Assembly: GCF_012720115.1 (NCBI RefSeq)
Contig: NZ_VNWN01000007.1
Coordinates: 186,001 to 250,000 of the forward strand
Length of the DNA: 64,000 bases
Direction of reading: 5' to 3'
Origin: Sneathiella chinensis
GTDB lineage: Bacteria; Pseudomonadota; Alphaproteobacteria; Sneathiellales; Sneathiellaceae
The notes under the pieces were generated by a model. It had not been told where the DNA came from. It worked only from the letters and a program-made list of their open reading frames with translations, and did no database searches. The position numbers and the translations under genes are program-made. Positions 41,379 through 50,381 of this stretch are shown here, piece by piece. Each line of letters opens with the position of its first letter. Within the stretch, counting starts at the first letter, position 1.

Positions 41379-42293
41379 CTAGAACCGGTGCCGATAGCCA
41401 AGCGACAGATAATTCGCGCCGCCACCATCCGTGATCAGGCCATACCCGCCGGACCGATGGTGGAACCGGACGAAAACCTCTTCGTTTTCATACTCCGGCA
41501 GGGCAAAGGTCAGCTCCGGCGAGAAAAAATGCAGCCAGCGCGAAGTATCCCCGCCATCGGCCCGGTCTTTCTCGATCTCGGCGATCCCGGTGGCGTAGTT
41601 CATGCCGATCGGCAGGCCCAGCGTTGTTTTCACATAGTCATTCCACGGGAATTTCATCCAGCGTAAATACAGCGCTGCCCAAAACTCATACTCGTCTTCC
41701 TTGCCGAACCGCTTGGCGATCCCCACCTCCGGCTCCAGCACCGCCCAGTCGTAAAAATTCACCAGTTTCTTTGAAAAGGTGGCCGCAATCAGCCCGCTGT
41801 CCCGGTAATCCCAACTGGTGGGAAAGGATGGGCTGTTGATGAAGATATCCTCCATATGATCTTCAACCCCAACCCCCACATATAGGGAAAAGGCGCAACT
41901 GCCACGGCATTCATCAAGGGCATAGAGGGACAGGCCCCCGCTCTGGCTCTGTTCCTGATCCGGGTTTACGGATATGCCCGAACCGGGGCCCGTATCCGCC
42001 ACGAAAATCGGCTCCCCGCCCACGGGCGCGGGGCTTAAAAGGCCCGGTTGACGGGCCGCGATGCCCATACTGTCCGCACCTCTGGCACCGGATGTCACAC
42101 CAAAACCGGGGGCAACCATCCCGTTGCCCTGTCCGCCATCCCATGATGTCCCTTGCGGGGCGGGGCTTGTAAAAGGATGCGGGGCAAACAACATGTCTTC
42201 AAAGCTATGCGGTAATCCGTCTGCGGCCCGGGCACCCGGCGTCATGCCCAGTCCCCCAGCCAGTATTGTGCACAGCACAGCCAAAATCCGCAT
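41379..42293 (-). CDS. PagL-like outer-membrane protein (lipid A deacylase-like)
   Basis: 304 residues from the ATG at 42293. A signal peptide (MRILAVLCTILAGGLGM, cleaved after ARA) is followed by about 110 Gly/Pro-rich residues and then a beta-barrel domain. The end VRFHHRSGGYGL...NYLSLGYRHRF matches PagL/acyloxyacyl hydrolase-type barrels, with the His-x-Ser pair and a terminal Phe. PagL removes the 3-O acyl chain of lipid A. Usual PagL proteins are much shorter, so the linker is extra. Activity is not certain. Confidence 0.65.
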   Translation of the reverse strand: MRILAVLCTILAGGLGMTPGARAADGLPHSFEDMLFAPHPFTSPAPQGTSWDGGQGNGMVAPGFGVTSGARGADSMGIAARQPGLLSPAPVGGEPIFVADTGPGSGISVNPDQEQSQSGGLSLYALDECRGSCAFSLYVGVGVEDHMEDIFINSPSFPTSWDYRDSGLIAATFSKKLVNFYDWAVLEPEVGIAKRFGKEDEYEFWAALYLRWMKFPWNDYVKTTLGLPIGMNYATGIAEIEKDRADGGDTSRWLHFFSPELTFALPEYENEEVFVRFHHRSGGYGLITDGGGANYLSLGYRHRF

Positions 42294-42424
42294 CCTTTTG
42301 CCCCCACCCCTCGCCCTTACATAAGAGAATAAAAGCGAATCAATTTCTCCATAAGGTATTATCACATTTCATATTGCGAGAATTATTTTTCATAAATTCG
42401 CCTCTATTTCGGCAAGACTTGGGC

Positions 42425-42456
42425 AAAAAAAAGAACCCCGAAAAATCGGGGTTCTT
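42425..42456 (-). terminator. Intrinsic terminator of the aap operon
   Basis: Arms AAGAACCCCGA and TCGGGGTTCTT (42431-42441, 42446-42456), loop of four, then TTTTTT on the minus strand. It lies 29 bp past the aapP stop. Confidence 0.92.
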
Positions 42457-42484
42457 GCAGGGGTCAAGGGATCGGCTGTTCCCC

Positions 42485-43258
42485 TCAGGCGTTGTGAAGA
42501 ATTTGCGACAGGAACAACTGCGTCCGCTCGCTTTGGGGATTCTCGAAAAACTCCTGAGGCGGGGCCTGCTCGATAATCTCGCCGCCATCCATGAAGATCA
42601 CCCGATCGGCCACGGTCTTGGCAAAGCCCATTTCATGGGTCACGCAGATCATGGTCATGCCGTCTTCGGCAAGGCTGATCATGGTGTCCAGCACCTCCGA
42701 GATCATTTCCGGGTCCAGCGCCGATGTGGGTTCGTCGAACAGCATGATCCGCGGGTTCATGCACAGCGACCGGGCAATGGCAACACGCTGCTGCTGTCCG
42801 CCGGAAAGCTGGCCCGGATATTTATGGGCCTGTTCGGGAATTTTCACCCGTTCCAGAAACTGCATGGCGGTGGCTTCCGCTTCCTTTTTCGGGGTCTTGC
42901 GCACCCAGATCGGGGCCAGCGTGCAGTTTTCCAGCACCGTCAGATGGGGGAACAGGTTGAAATGCTGGAACACCATGCCCACTTCACGGCGGATTTCATC
43001 GATCTTCTTCACATCATTGGTCAGTTCGATGCCATCCACGATGATCTGTCCCTGCTGGTGTTCTTCCAGCCGGTTGATGCAGCGGATCATGGTGGACTTA
43101 CCCGACCCGGACGGCCCGCAGACCACAATCCGCTCGCCCCGGTTGACGGTCAGGTTGATATCCCGCAGCACGTGGAATTCCCCGTACCATTTATGCATCC
43201 CGATCAACTGGATCGCGATATCGTCCTGTTTGTTTGATGCCTTGGCAGCGTTATTCAT
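42485..43258 (-). CDS. aapP: Amino-acid ABC transporter, ATP-binding subunit
   Basis: 257 residues. Walker [15 protein letters not shown], signature [15 protein letters not shown], Walker [16 protein letters not shown] and the H-loop CVTHEMGF are all present. It powers import of polar L-amino acids with the two permeases upstream. Last gene of the aapJQMP (bztABCD-type) operon, 12 bp after aapM. Confidence 0.95.
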   Translation of the reverse strand: MNNAAKASNKQDDIAIQLIGMHKWYGEFHVLRDINLTVNRGERIVVCGPSGSGKSTMIRCINRLEEHQQGQIIVDGIELTNDVKKIDEIRREVGMVFQHFNLFPHLTVLENCTLAPIWVRKTPKKEAEATAMQFLERVKIPEQAHKYPGQLSGGQQQRVAIARSLCMNPRIMLFDEPTSALDPEMISEVLDTMISLAEDGMTMICVTHEMGFAKTVADRVIFMDGGEIIEQAPPQEFFENPQSERTQLFLSQILHNA

Positions 43259-43270
43259 AATGCCTGCCTC

Positions 43271-44371
43271 CTATCTTTTATGACCGGTATGGAGCTTGTT
43301 CTCCAACCAGATGCTGTAACGTGACATGCCGAAGCAGAAGACCCAGAACACGGCGGCAACGAAGACATAGCCCTCGGTTGCCAGTCCCAGCCAGTTCTTG
43401 TCCGTCGTCCCGGACTTGATCACACTCAACAGGTCCAGAAGCCCGATGATGATGACCAGCGTGGTGTCCTTGAACAGTCCGATGAACGTATTCACAATGG
43501 CCGGAATGGAAATCTTCAGCGCCTGCGGCAGGATGATCAGACCCATGGCCTGCCAGTATCCAAGACCCAGCGATTTTGCCGCCTCCATCTGGCCTTTCGG
43601 GATGGCCTGCAAGCCACCGCGGATCACTTCGGCCATATAGGCCGCCGAGAACAGCGACATCCCGACCAGTGCCCGGATCAGCTTGTCAAAATTCATGCCC
43701 TCCGGCAGGAACAACGGCAACATGACCGAGGCCATGAACAGGACCGTAATCAGTGGCACGCCGCGGATCAGTTCAATGAAGCCCACACAGACCATGCGCA
43801 CCACCGGCATGTCCGATCGCCGTCCCAGCGCCAGAACGATCCCGAGTGGCAGGGCCACGAAAATGGACACCGACGCCAGAACCAGCGTCAGGAACAGCCC
43901 GCCCCATTCAGATGTTTCCACCTTTGGCAGGCCAAAGCCGCCATAAAACAGGAAGTAACAAAGGATCGGATAGACAACGAACAGGAAGACCGCCGGCCAT
44001 TTCTTGTCCTTGATCACATCGGACAGCACCAGAAACAGCCCGACCGCCCCCAGAACATAGCCAACATTGATGCGCCAGCGTTCCGCCTCGGGATAGAAGC
44101 CATACATGTTCTGCCCGAACCGGGCCTTGATGAAGACCCAGCAGGCCCCCGTTCCGGTGCAATCCTCCCGCGTGGTGCCCGCAAAGTTGGCGTTAATGAT
44201 CGTATAGCCGATCAGGGCGCTCATCGCCTCCCACACAACATAGAGGGAGACCAGTGTCAGGATCGTGTTCCACCAGTTCGAGAACAAATTCTGACGCAGC
44301 CACCCGATCACACCGGTTTGAGACACCGGCGGCGGCAGTTCGGGATGACGTTCTGTTTTCACAATAGCCAT
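43271..44371 (-). CDS. aapM: Amino-acid ABC transporter permease (AapM/BztC type)
   Basis: 366 residues, longer than simple His/Glu permeases because of an extra N-terminal section with added spans, as in AapM. A conserved EAA loop reads GGLQAIPKGQMEAAKSLG. A periplasmic Cys pair (REDCTGTGACWVF) precedes GQNMYGFYPEAERW. It forms the inner-membrane channel with AapQ. Confidence 0.94.
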   Translation of the reverse strand: MAIVKTERHPELPPPVSQTGVIGWLRQNLFSNWWNTILTLVSLYVVWEAMSALIGYTIINANFAGTTREDCTGTGACWVFIKARFGQNMYGFYPEAERWRINVGYVLGAVGLFLVLSDVIKDKKWPAVFLFVVYPILCYFLFYGGFGLPKVETSEWGGLFLTLVLASVSIFVALPLGIVLALGRRSDMPVVRMVCVGFIELIRGVPLITVLFMASVMLPLFLPEGMNFDKLIRALVGMSLFSAAYMAEVIRGGLQAIPKGQMEAAKSLGLGYWQAMGLIILPQALKISIPAIVNTFIGLFKDTTLVIIIGLLDLLSVIKSGTTDKNWLGLATEGYVFVAAVFWVFCFGMSRYSIWLENKLHTGHKR

Positions 44372-44374
44372 TTC

Positions 44375-45571
44375 TTACCTCTCTACCAGGGCGATGCGCC
44401 GGTTGTACCAGTTCATGAACATGGAAATGAGCAGGCTGATGCCAAGATAAAACGCCATCGTAATGGCAATGACCTCGATCGCCTGTCCGGTCTGGTTCAG
44501 GGTGGTTCCGGCAAAAATGGCCGTCAGGTCCGCATAACCGATCGCCGTTGCCAGCGACGAGTTCTTGGTCAGGTTCAGATACTGACTGGTCAGCGGCGGT
44601 ACAATCACCCGCAGCGCCTGCGGCAGGATAACCAACCGCATGGTCAGGCCGGGCCGAATGCCAAGGGAATGGGCCGCCTCGGTCTGGCCATGACTGACCG
44701 AATTAATCCCGCCGCGAACGATTTCCGCGATAAACGCGCCGGTATAAATGGACAGCCCCAGCCACAGGGCTAGGAATTCCGGCTCCAGCACCCAGCCACC
44801 GGAGATATTGAAACGGCCAAGGTTCGGGGTTTCGAATGAAAACGGCATCCCGGTCACCAGCGCCGCCAGCACGGGCAAGCCGATGATCAGTCCGACACAA
44901 GACCAGAAGACCGGAAAGGCCTGCCCCGTCTTGTCCTGCCGCTTGTGCGCCCAGCGCGTCAGGAACACCGCCCCTGCGATGGCCACAACCAGCGCCACCA
45001 CAATGACCATGAAGCCCGCCTCGGGGATCACACTCGGGAAATAGATGCCGCGATTGTTGATCGCCACATTCTCGCCGATCTTGATACTGTCCCGCACGGT
45101 CGGCAGAACACTGAGAACCGCGAAATACCAGAACAGAAGCTGAACCAGCAGGGGGATATTGCGCATCACCTCGATATAGACGGCGGCGATCTTGTTGACG
45201 ATCCAGTTTTTGGAAAGCCGCAGCACACCGAACACAAACCCGAAGATCGTCGCCAGAACAATCCCCGACAGCGATACAACCACCGTATTGATAATGCCGA
45301 TCAGCAGAACATCGCCGTGGGTGGATGTCTGCGCGTTATAGTCCAGCAACAGGACAATGCCGATACCGAAACCCGCAGGTTCCGACAGGAAACCAAATCC
45401 GGACGCGATCCCGCGTTTCTCCAGATTTTCAACCGTGTTATTCCCAACGTAAAAAACGAAAGCAAGGAAAAGCGTTATAACAAGGATCTGAAAGAAGACG
45501 GCTCTTGCTTTCGGGTCCCGCCACAGACTGACCTTGTCCCCTCCTTGTCGCCCCAGTGCATCAACAGCCAT
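44375..45571 (-). CDS. aapQ: Amino-acid ABC transporter permease (AapQ/BztB type)
   Basis: 398 residues with about eight spans. NNTVENLEKRGIASGFGFL is the AapQ-type N-terminal motif, and the EAA loop is GGINSVSHGQTEAAHSLG. It lies four bp before aapM and is separated from aapJ by a terminator-like hairpin that would lower its expression relative to the binding protein. Confidence 0.94.
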   Translation of the reverse strand: MAVDALGRQGGDKVSLWRDPKARAVFFQILVITLFLAFVFYVGNNTVENLEKRGIASGFGFLSEPAGFGIGIVLLLDYNAQTSTHGDVLLIGIINTVVVSLSGIVLATIFGFVFGVLRLSKNWIVNKIAAVYIEVMRNIPLLVQLLFWYFAVLSVLPTVRDSIKIGENVAINNRGIYFPSVIPEAGFMVIVVALVVAIAGAVFLTRWAHKRQDKTGQAFPVFWSCVGLIIGLPVLAALVTGMPFSFETPNLGRFNISGGWVLEPEFLALWLGLSIYTGAFIAEIVRGGINSVSHGQTEAAHSLGIRPGLTMRLVILPQALRVIVPPLTSQYLNLTKNSSLATAIGYADLTAIFAGTTLNQTGQAIEVIAITMAFYLGISLLISMFMNWYNRRIALVER

Positions 45572-45610
45572 TCGGGCCTCCTTCCCGGAGTAGTCGTGAA
45601 ATCAACTGGC

Positions 45611-45658
45611 AAAAAACAGGAAAAGTGCATGCCTCTGGAAGAGACACACACCTTTCCT
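45611..45658 (-). terminator. Attenuating hairpin between aapJ and aapQ
   Basis: On the minus strand an 18-pair stem with several G-T wobbles (arms at 45641-45658 and 45618-45635, loop of five) is followed by G and TTTTTT. Partial termination here would give more binding protein than permease, a usual feature of such operons. Confidence 0.75.
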
Positions 45659-45674
45659 TAATCCTCAACCGTCC

Positions 45675-46688
45675 TTAGCGGGCTGGCGGGGCGTAGAGAA
45701 TGCCACCCTTGCTCCACAGCTGGTTCAGACCGCGGGCGATGTTCAGAGGTGTGCCGGCTCCCAGATGTTTTTCGAAGATTTCACCATAGTTGCCAACCTG
45801 CTTGATGGCATTGGCAGCCCATTCAGGGCCCAGACCAAGCTGGCTTCCAAGGTCACCGGATGTGCCGAGCAGACGGGCGATTTCCGGGTTCTTGGAGGAT
45901 TTCATTTCATCCACGTTGGAAGAATTGATCCCCAGTTCCTCGGCGATGATCAGCGCATTCAGCGTCCAGCGGGCGATATCGCCCCACGCATTGTCACCGT
46001 GACGAACGAGCGGGCCCAGCGGTTCCTTGGAAATGATTTCCGGCAGAACAACATGGTTTTCCGGATCCGCCAGAACCGAACGCTGCGAATACAGGCCGGA
46101 CTGGTCCGTTGTGTACACGTCGCAGGTATCCTTGATATAGGCTTCGCGAACCTCGTCAGAGGTATCGAACAGCACGGAGTCGTATTTCATGCCATTGGCA
46201 GCGAAATAGTCAGCCAGGTTCAGTTCGGTTGTGGTCCCGGACTGGATACAGACGCGGGCGCCATCCAGTTCCTTGGCGGATTTCACGCCGAGGGATTTCT
46301 TCACCATGAAACCCTGACCGTCGTAATAGTTGACGCCGACAAATTCAAACCCCAGATTCACGTCCCGGCTGAGGGTCCATGTGGTATTCCGGGCCAGAAC
46401 ATCGATTTCACCGGATTGCAGGGCGGTAAAACGCTCTTTCGCGGTGGTCGGGGTATATTTCACCTTGTCCGGGTCGCCAAAGATCGCGGAAGACATGGCG
46501 CGGCAGATGTCCACATCGAACCCTTCCCAGACACCCTTGTCATTGGGCGCGGCAAACCCTGCCAGTCCCGTGGTAACCCCGCACTGGATAAAGCCCTTGG
46601 CGCGAACGTCATCCAAAGTTGCAGCGGATGCGGTCCCGGCCAGCAATGTGACGGCAGTCGCAACAGCAATAAAGCCTGTCTTTTTCAT
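45675..46688 (-). CDS. aapJ: Amino-acid ABC transporter, periplasmic binding protein
   Basis: 337 residues from the ATG at 46688, preceded by GGAAGG. A signal peptide, MKKTGFIAVATAVTLLAGTA, is cleaved near ASA-AT. The mature chain begins LDDVRAKGFIQCGVTTGLAG and holds the family signature VWEGFDVDICRAMSSAIFG. AapJ/BztA proteins bind a broad range of polar L-amino acids. It is the first gene of the operon; the 276 bp upstream, shared with a divergent beta-lyase, hold the promoters. Confidence 0.94.
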   Translation of the reverse strand: MKKTGFIAVATAVTLLAGTASAATLDDVRAKGFIQCGVTTGLAGFAAPNDKGVWEGFDVDICRAMSSAIFGDPDKVKYTPTTAKERFTALQSGEIDVLARNTTWTLSRDVNLGFEFVGVNYYDGQGFMVKKSLGVKSAKELDGARVCIQSGTTTELNLADYFAANGMKYDSVLFDTSDEVREAYIKDTCDVYTTDQSGLYSQRSVLADPENHVVLPEIISKEPLGPLVRHGDNAWGDIARWTLNALIIAEELGINSSNVDEMKSSKNPEIARLLGTSGDLGSQLGLGPEWAANAIKQVGNYGEIFEKHLGAGTPLNIARGLNQLWSKGGILYAPPAR

Positions 46689-46964
46689 AAAACACCTTCC
46701 TGTCAGATCATGATTACTCTTTTGGCCCCGCGTCTTCCCGGGGCGTCTGCTCGTTGGCAGACCGGGGGCTCGTCTCCCAATCAAGGCTCCCCATAGAAAT
46801 GACGATAGTAATTTTACCGTAACGGTCAATAAAAAATTTTATCAATCTAATTTACATATTGAAAATTTAGATCACCCTTCTGGAAACTTTCATACTTTCC
46901 ACAACAGTCGCGATCCTTTATTCATTAAGAAAATTTCCCAGTATTCAAAAATGGATAGGCAGGC

Positions 46965-48140
46965 ATGAAAGACGAAACGAAGATTGTGATCGCAGGGCGC
47001 CACCCGGACGAGAATTTTGGCATTGTCAACGCACCGGTTTATCACGCCTCGACCATCCTCTATTCCTCGCTTGCCGAACTGGAGGAACGCCACCGGGACC
47101 GGGCCAAGGGGGAAAAGGTTGTCACCTATGGCCGCATGGGAACGCCAACCACATGGTCGCTGGAAGATGCGGTTGCCGAACTGGAAGGCGGATACCGCAC
47201 ACAGGTCTTCCCGTCCGGCCTTGCCGCCTGCGCCCACGCGCTTCAGGCGTTCCTAAAAACCGGGGACCATATCCTGATGACCGATAACGTCTATGGACCG
47301 ACCCGCGCCTTCTGCGACACGGTCCTGAAACGGTTTGGCGTGGAAACCACCTATTACGATCCGCTTGTCGGTGCCGGGATCGCGGAACTGATGCGCCCGG
47401 AAACCCGTGTTGTCTTCACGGAATCCCCCGGCTCCCAGACCTTCGAGATGTCCGACATCCCCGCCATTGCCGAGGTTGCCCACAAGAAGGGCGCGGTTGT
47501 CATGATGGATAACACATGGGCGTCCCCGCTCTATTATAAGCCGTTCGAGCATGGGGTCGATGTTTCCATTCAGGCCGGGACGAAATATATCGTCGGCCAT
47601 TCCGACGTGATGCTGGGCACCGTGACCACCACACAGGAACACTGGGCCACCCTGCAGGCGGGTGCCAACCTGACCGGCCAGACCGCCGGTCCCGATGATG
47701 TCTATCTGGCACAGCGTGGCCTTCGAACCCTGTCCGTGCGCCTGAAACAACATATGGAAAACGGGATCAGGGTCGCCGAATGGCTGAAAGGCCGCCCGGA
47801 AGTGCATTCCGTGCTGCATCCAGCCCTGTCCGACCATCCGGGACATGACCTTTGGAAGCGGGATTTCCTGGGCGCGTCCGGCCTGTTTTCAATCCAGTTG
47901 AAGGCCCTGCCGAAACCGGCGCTTGCGGCCTTTATGGACAATCTGGAACTGTTCGGCATGGGCTATTCATGGGGCGGCTATGAAAGCCTGATCATCTATG
48001 CCGATCCGTCCAGCCACCGGACCGCGACCTCGTGGGACAACACCAATCCGCTGGTCCGGCTGCATATCGGTCTGGAAAGCACGGACGACCTGATTGCCGA
48101 TCTTGAGAACGGCTTTGCACGCCTCAACAAGGCCCTTTAG
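46965..48140 (+). CDS. metC: Cystathionine beta-lyase (PLP, Cys/Met metabolism)
   Basis: 391 residues. The PLP lysine is in DVSIQAGTKYIVGHSDVML. GRMGTPTTWSLEDAVAELEG and DNVYGPTRAFCDTVLKRFG fit cystathionine beta-lyase of the MetC type. It cleaves cystathionine to homocysteine, pyruvate and ammonia, or acts as a cysteine desulfhydrase. It is divergent from aapJ and followed 36 bp later by hisI. Confidence 0.9.
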   Translation: MKDETKIVIAGRHPDENFGIVNAPVYHASTILYSSLAELEERHRDRAKGEKVVTYGRMGTPTTWSLEDAVAELEGGYRTQVFPSGLAACAHALQAFLKTGDHILMTDNVYGPTRAFCDTVLKRFGVETTYYDPLVGAGIAELMRPETRVVFTESPGSQTFEMSDIPAIAEVAHKKGAVVMMDNTWASPLYYKPFEHGVDVSIQAGTKYIVGHSDVMLGTVTTTQEHWATLQAGANLTGQTAGPDDVYLAQRGLRTLSVRLKQHMENGIRVAEWLKGRPEVHSVLHPALSDHPGHDLWKRDFLGASGLFSIQLKALPKPALAAFMDNLELFGMGYSWGGYESLIIYADPSSHRTATSWDNTNPLVRLHIGLESTDDLIADLENGFARLNKAL

Positions 48141-48176
48141 GCGGGGCTTTGCCCCCCTTACCTTTCTGGTGATAGA

Positions 48177-48569
48177 ATGATTGACGCCCTTGAAAAGACC
48201 TTGAAATTCAACGCCGACGGACTGATCCCGGCCATCGCCCAGCAACATGACACCGGCGAGGTGCTGATGATGGCGTGGATGAACCGGGATGCCATCCGCG
48301 AAACCCTTGACACCGGAATTGTCTGCTACTGGACCCGGTCCCGCCAGAAGCTCTGGCGCAAGGGAGAAACATCGGGCCATGTCCAGACCCTTGTGGATTT
48401 CCGCGTCGATTGCGATGGCGACACCCTGTTGTTGCTGGTCGACCAGAAAGGCGTGGCCTGTCACACGGGCCGCCATAACTGCTTCTTCCGCTCAGTGCGG
48501 GAGGGCGATCTTGAAACCATTGCTGACGTGGAAATCGATCCCGAAAGCATGTACGGCGACAAGAAGTAG
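48177..48569 (+). CDS. hisI: Phosphoribosyl-AMP cyclohydrolase
   Basis: 130 residues, the single-domain form. Metal and catalytic motifs are YWTRSRQKLWRKGETSGH, DCDGDTLLLLVDQ and GVACHTGRHNCFF with the conserved cysteines. It opens the purine ring of phosphoribosyl-AMP in histidine synthesis. No other his gene is in the window. modB begins three bases after its stop. Confidence 0.95.
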   Translation: MIDALEKTLKFNADGLIPAIAQQHDTGEVLMMAWMNRDAIRETLDTGIVCYWTRSRQKLWRKGETSGHVQTLVDFRVDCDGDTLLLLVDQKGVACHTGRHNCFFRSVREGDLETIADVEIDPESMYGDKK

Positions 48570-48571
48570 GC

Positions 48572-49273
48572 ATGATGTTGTCGCCGGAGGAATGGGAGGT
48601 CATTTCGCTGTCACTCCGCGTTGCCACGTGGAATACGCTTCTCTCCATCCTGCCGGCGATTGCCTGCGCATGGCTGCTGTCGCGCCGGGATTTTCCCGGC
48701 AAGGCGGTGTTCAGCACCCTTGTTCACCTGCCCCTTGTGGTGCCGCCCGTCGTGGTCGGGTATTTCCTGCTGGTCCTGATGGGGCGAAACGGCCTGATCG
48801 GCGGCTGGCTTTTCGATACCTTCGGAATTTCCCTGATCTTCAGTTGGAAAGGCGCGGTTCTGGCCACGGCGGTCATGTCCTTCCCCCTTGTGGTGCGGAC
48901 CATCCGGCTGGCCTTTGACGGTGTGGACCGAAAACTGGAAAGTGCCGCCCTCACCCTTGGGGCCGGGCCCGTTCGGGTATTCCTGACCATCACCCTGCCC
49001 CTGATCCTGCCGGGTATCCTGTCGGGCGCCACGCTGGGTTTTGCCCGCGCCCTTGGGGAGTTCGGGGCCACCATCACCTTTGTTTCCAACATTCCCGGAG
49101 AAACCCGCACCTTGCCCGTTGCCATCTATTCCCTGCTTCAGGTTCCGGGCGGCGAGGATCGGGTGGAACGGCTGGTGATCCTGTCGCTGCTTCTGGCGTT
49201 TGGAACGGTTGCCCTGTCCGAATGGCTGGCCCGGTTGACACGACGGCAACTGGACGGGGGGCGCCATGCTTGA
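48572..49273 (+). CDS. modB: Molybdate ABC transporter permease
   Basis: 233 residues with five to six spans. The EAA-type loop lies in KLESAALTLGAGPVRVF, and GFARALGEFGATITFVSNIP is the ModB signature. It imports molybdate with ModC and a periplasmic ModA. The stop overlaps modC by eight bases. No modA is adjacent. Confidence 0.93.
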   Translation: MMLSPEEWEVISLSLRVATWNTLLSILPAIACAWLLSRRDFPGKAVFSTLVHLPLVVPPVVVGYFLLVLMGRNGLIGGWLFDTFGISLIFSWKGAVLATAVMSFPLVVRTIRLAFDGVDRKLESAALTLGAGPVRVFLTITLPLILPGILSGATLGFARALGEFGATITFVSNIPGETRTLPVAIYSLLQVPGGEDRVERLVILSLLLAFGTVALSEWLARLTRRQLDGGRHA

Positions 49274-50369
49274 GGTTTCCGTCACCCGTCCCCTGCCCGC
49301 CCTCACCCTTGAGGCCCATTTTTCCGCCGGGCGCGGGATCACCGCCCTGTTCGGCCCGTCAGGCGCGGGAAAAACGTCTCTTGTCAGGATGCTGGCCGGT
49401 CTCGACACCCCGGCGCATGGGCGCATCATTGTCAATGACCGTCCCCTGTTCGAACGGGCCGCGACCGGACCGGCAACCTGCAACATTCCGCCCCAAAAGC
49501 GGAGCATCGGATATGTTTTTCAGGAAAACCGCCTGTTTCCCCATTACACGGTCCGGGGCAACCTGACCTATGGCCGCACCAGCGCCGCCGCCGCGGGCAA
49601 GGCACCGGTCACATTTGACGATACGGTCAGCCTGCTGGGGCTGGAAGCCTTACTGGACCGCAAACCCGCCACCCTGTCCGGCGGCGAACAACAACGGGTC
49701 GCCATCGGTCGGGCTCTGCTGTCCAACCCGGACCTGCTGATCATGGATGAACCGCTGTCCAGCCTTGATCTGGCACGCCGGCACGAGATCATGACCCTGA
49801 TCGAGCGCATCCGCGACCAGTTTGACCAGACCATTATCTATATTTCCCATTCCATCGAGGAAGTGATCCGGCTTGCCGACACCCTTGTCCTGATGGACCA
49901 GGGCAAGGTGCAGGCCTTTGGCCCGGCGACGGACATCCTGTCGCGCCCTGCCCTGTTCCCCTTTACCGGCGGAAGTGATGCGGGCACGGTGGTGGAAGGC
50001 ATTGTCACCGGTCATGACCCGGACCACAGGCTAAGCCGCCTGGACACACCAGCGGGGCTTTTGACCCTGCCCCTTGTCCCTGCCGAGCCGGGCGAACGCT
50101 TGCGGATTCGCATTCGGGCGCGGGATATCGCCATCAGCACCCGCCCGGTTGAACAGATTTCCATCCTCAACCGGCTTCGCGGGATTGTGTCTGCGGTTCA
50201 TCCGGCCGGTTCCGGCAGTGTGGATGTCACCATAGACACAGGCGTCCCCCTGACGGCGCGGATCACCCGAAAATCATTTGACGACCTTGGGCTGGATGTG
50301 GGAACAGAGGTTTTTGCCCTTGTCAAATCTGTGACCGCCGATGCCTATCACCGGCATTCTGGAGAGTAG
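49266..50369 (+). CDS. modC: Molybdate ABC transporter ATP-binding protein
   Basis: 367 residues. Walker A LFGPSGAGKTSLVRML, signature LSGGEQQRVAIGRALL, Walker B LLIMDEPLSSLDLARR, H-loop YISHSIEEVI. The C-terminal ~120 residues (VSAVHPAGSGSVDVTIDTG, ALVKSVTADAYHRH) are a Mop/TOBE molybdate-binding domain that senses internal molybdate. Confidence 0.94.
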   Translation: MLEVSVTRPLPALTLEAHFSAGRGITALFGPSGAGKTSLVRMLAGLDTPAHGRIIVNDRPLFERAATGPATCNIPPQKRSIGYVFQENRLFPHYTVRGNLTYGRTSAAAAGKAPVTFDDTVSLLGLEALLDRKPATLSGGEQQRVAIGRALLSNPDLLIMDEPLSSLDLARRHEIMTLIERIRDQFDQTIIYISHSIEEVIRLADTLVLMDQGKVQAFGPATDILSRPALFPFTGGSDAGTVVEGIVTGHDPDHRLSRLDTPAGLLTLPLVPAEPGERLRIRIRARDIAISTRPVEQISILNRLRGIVSAVHPAGSGSVDVTIDTGVPLTARITRKSFDDLGLDVGTEVFALVKSVTADAYHRHSGE

Positions 50370-50381
50370 ATCGTACCCTCA

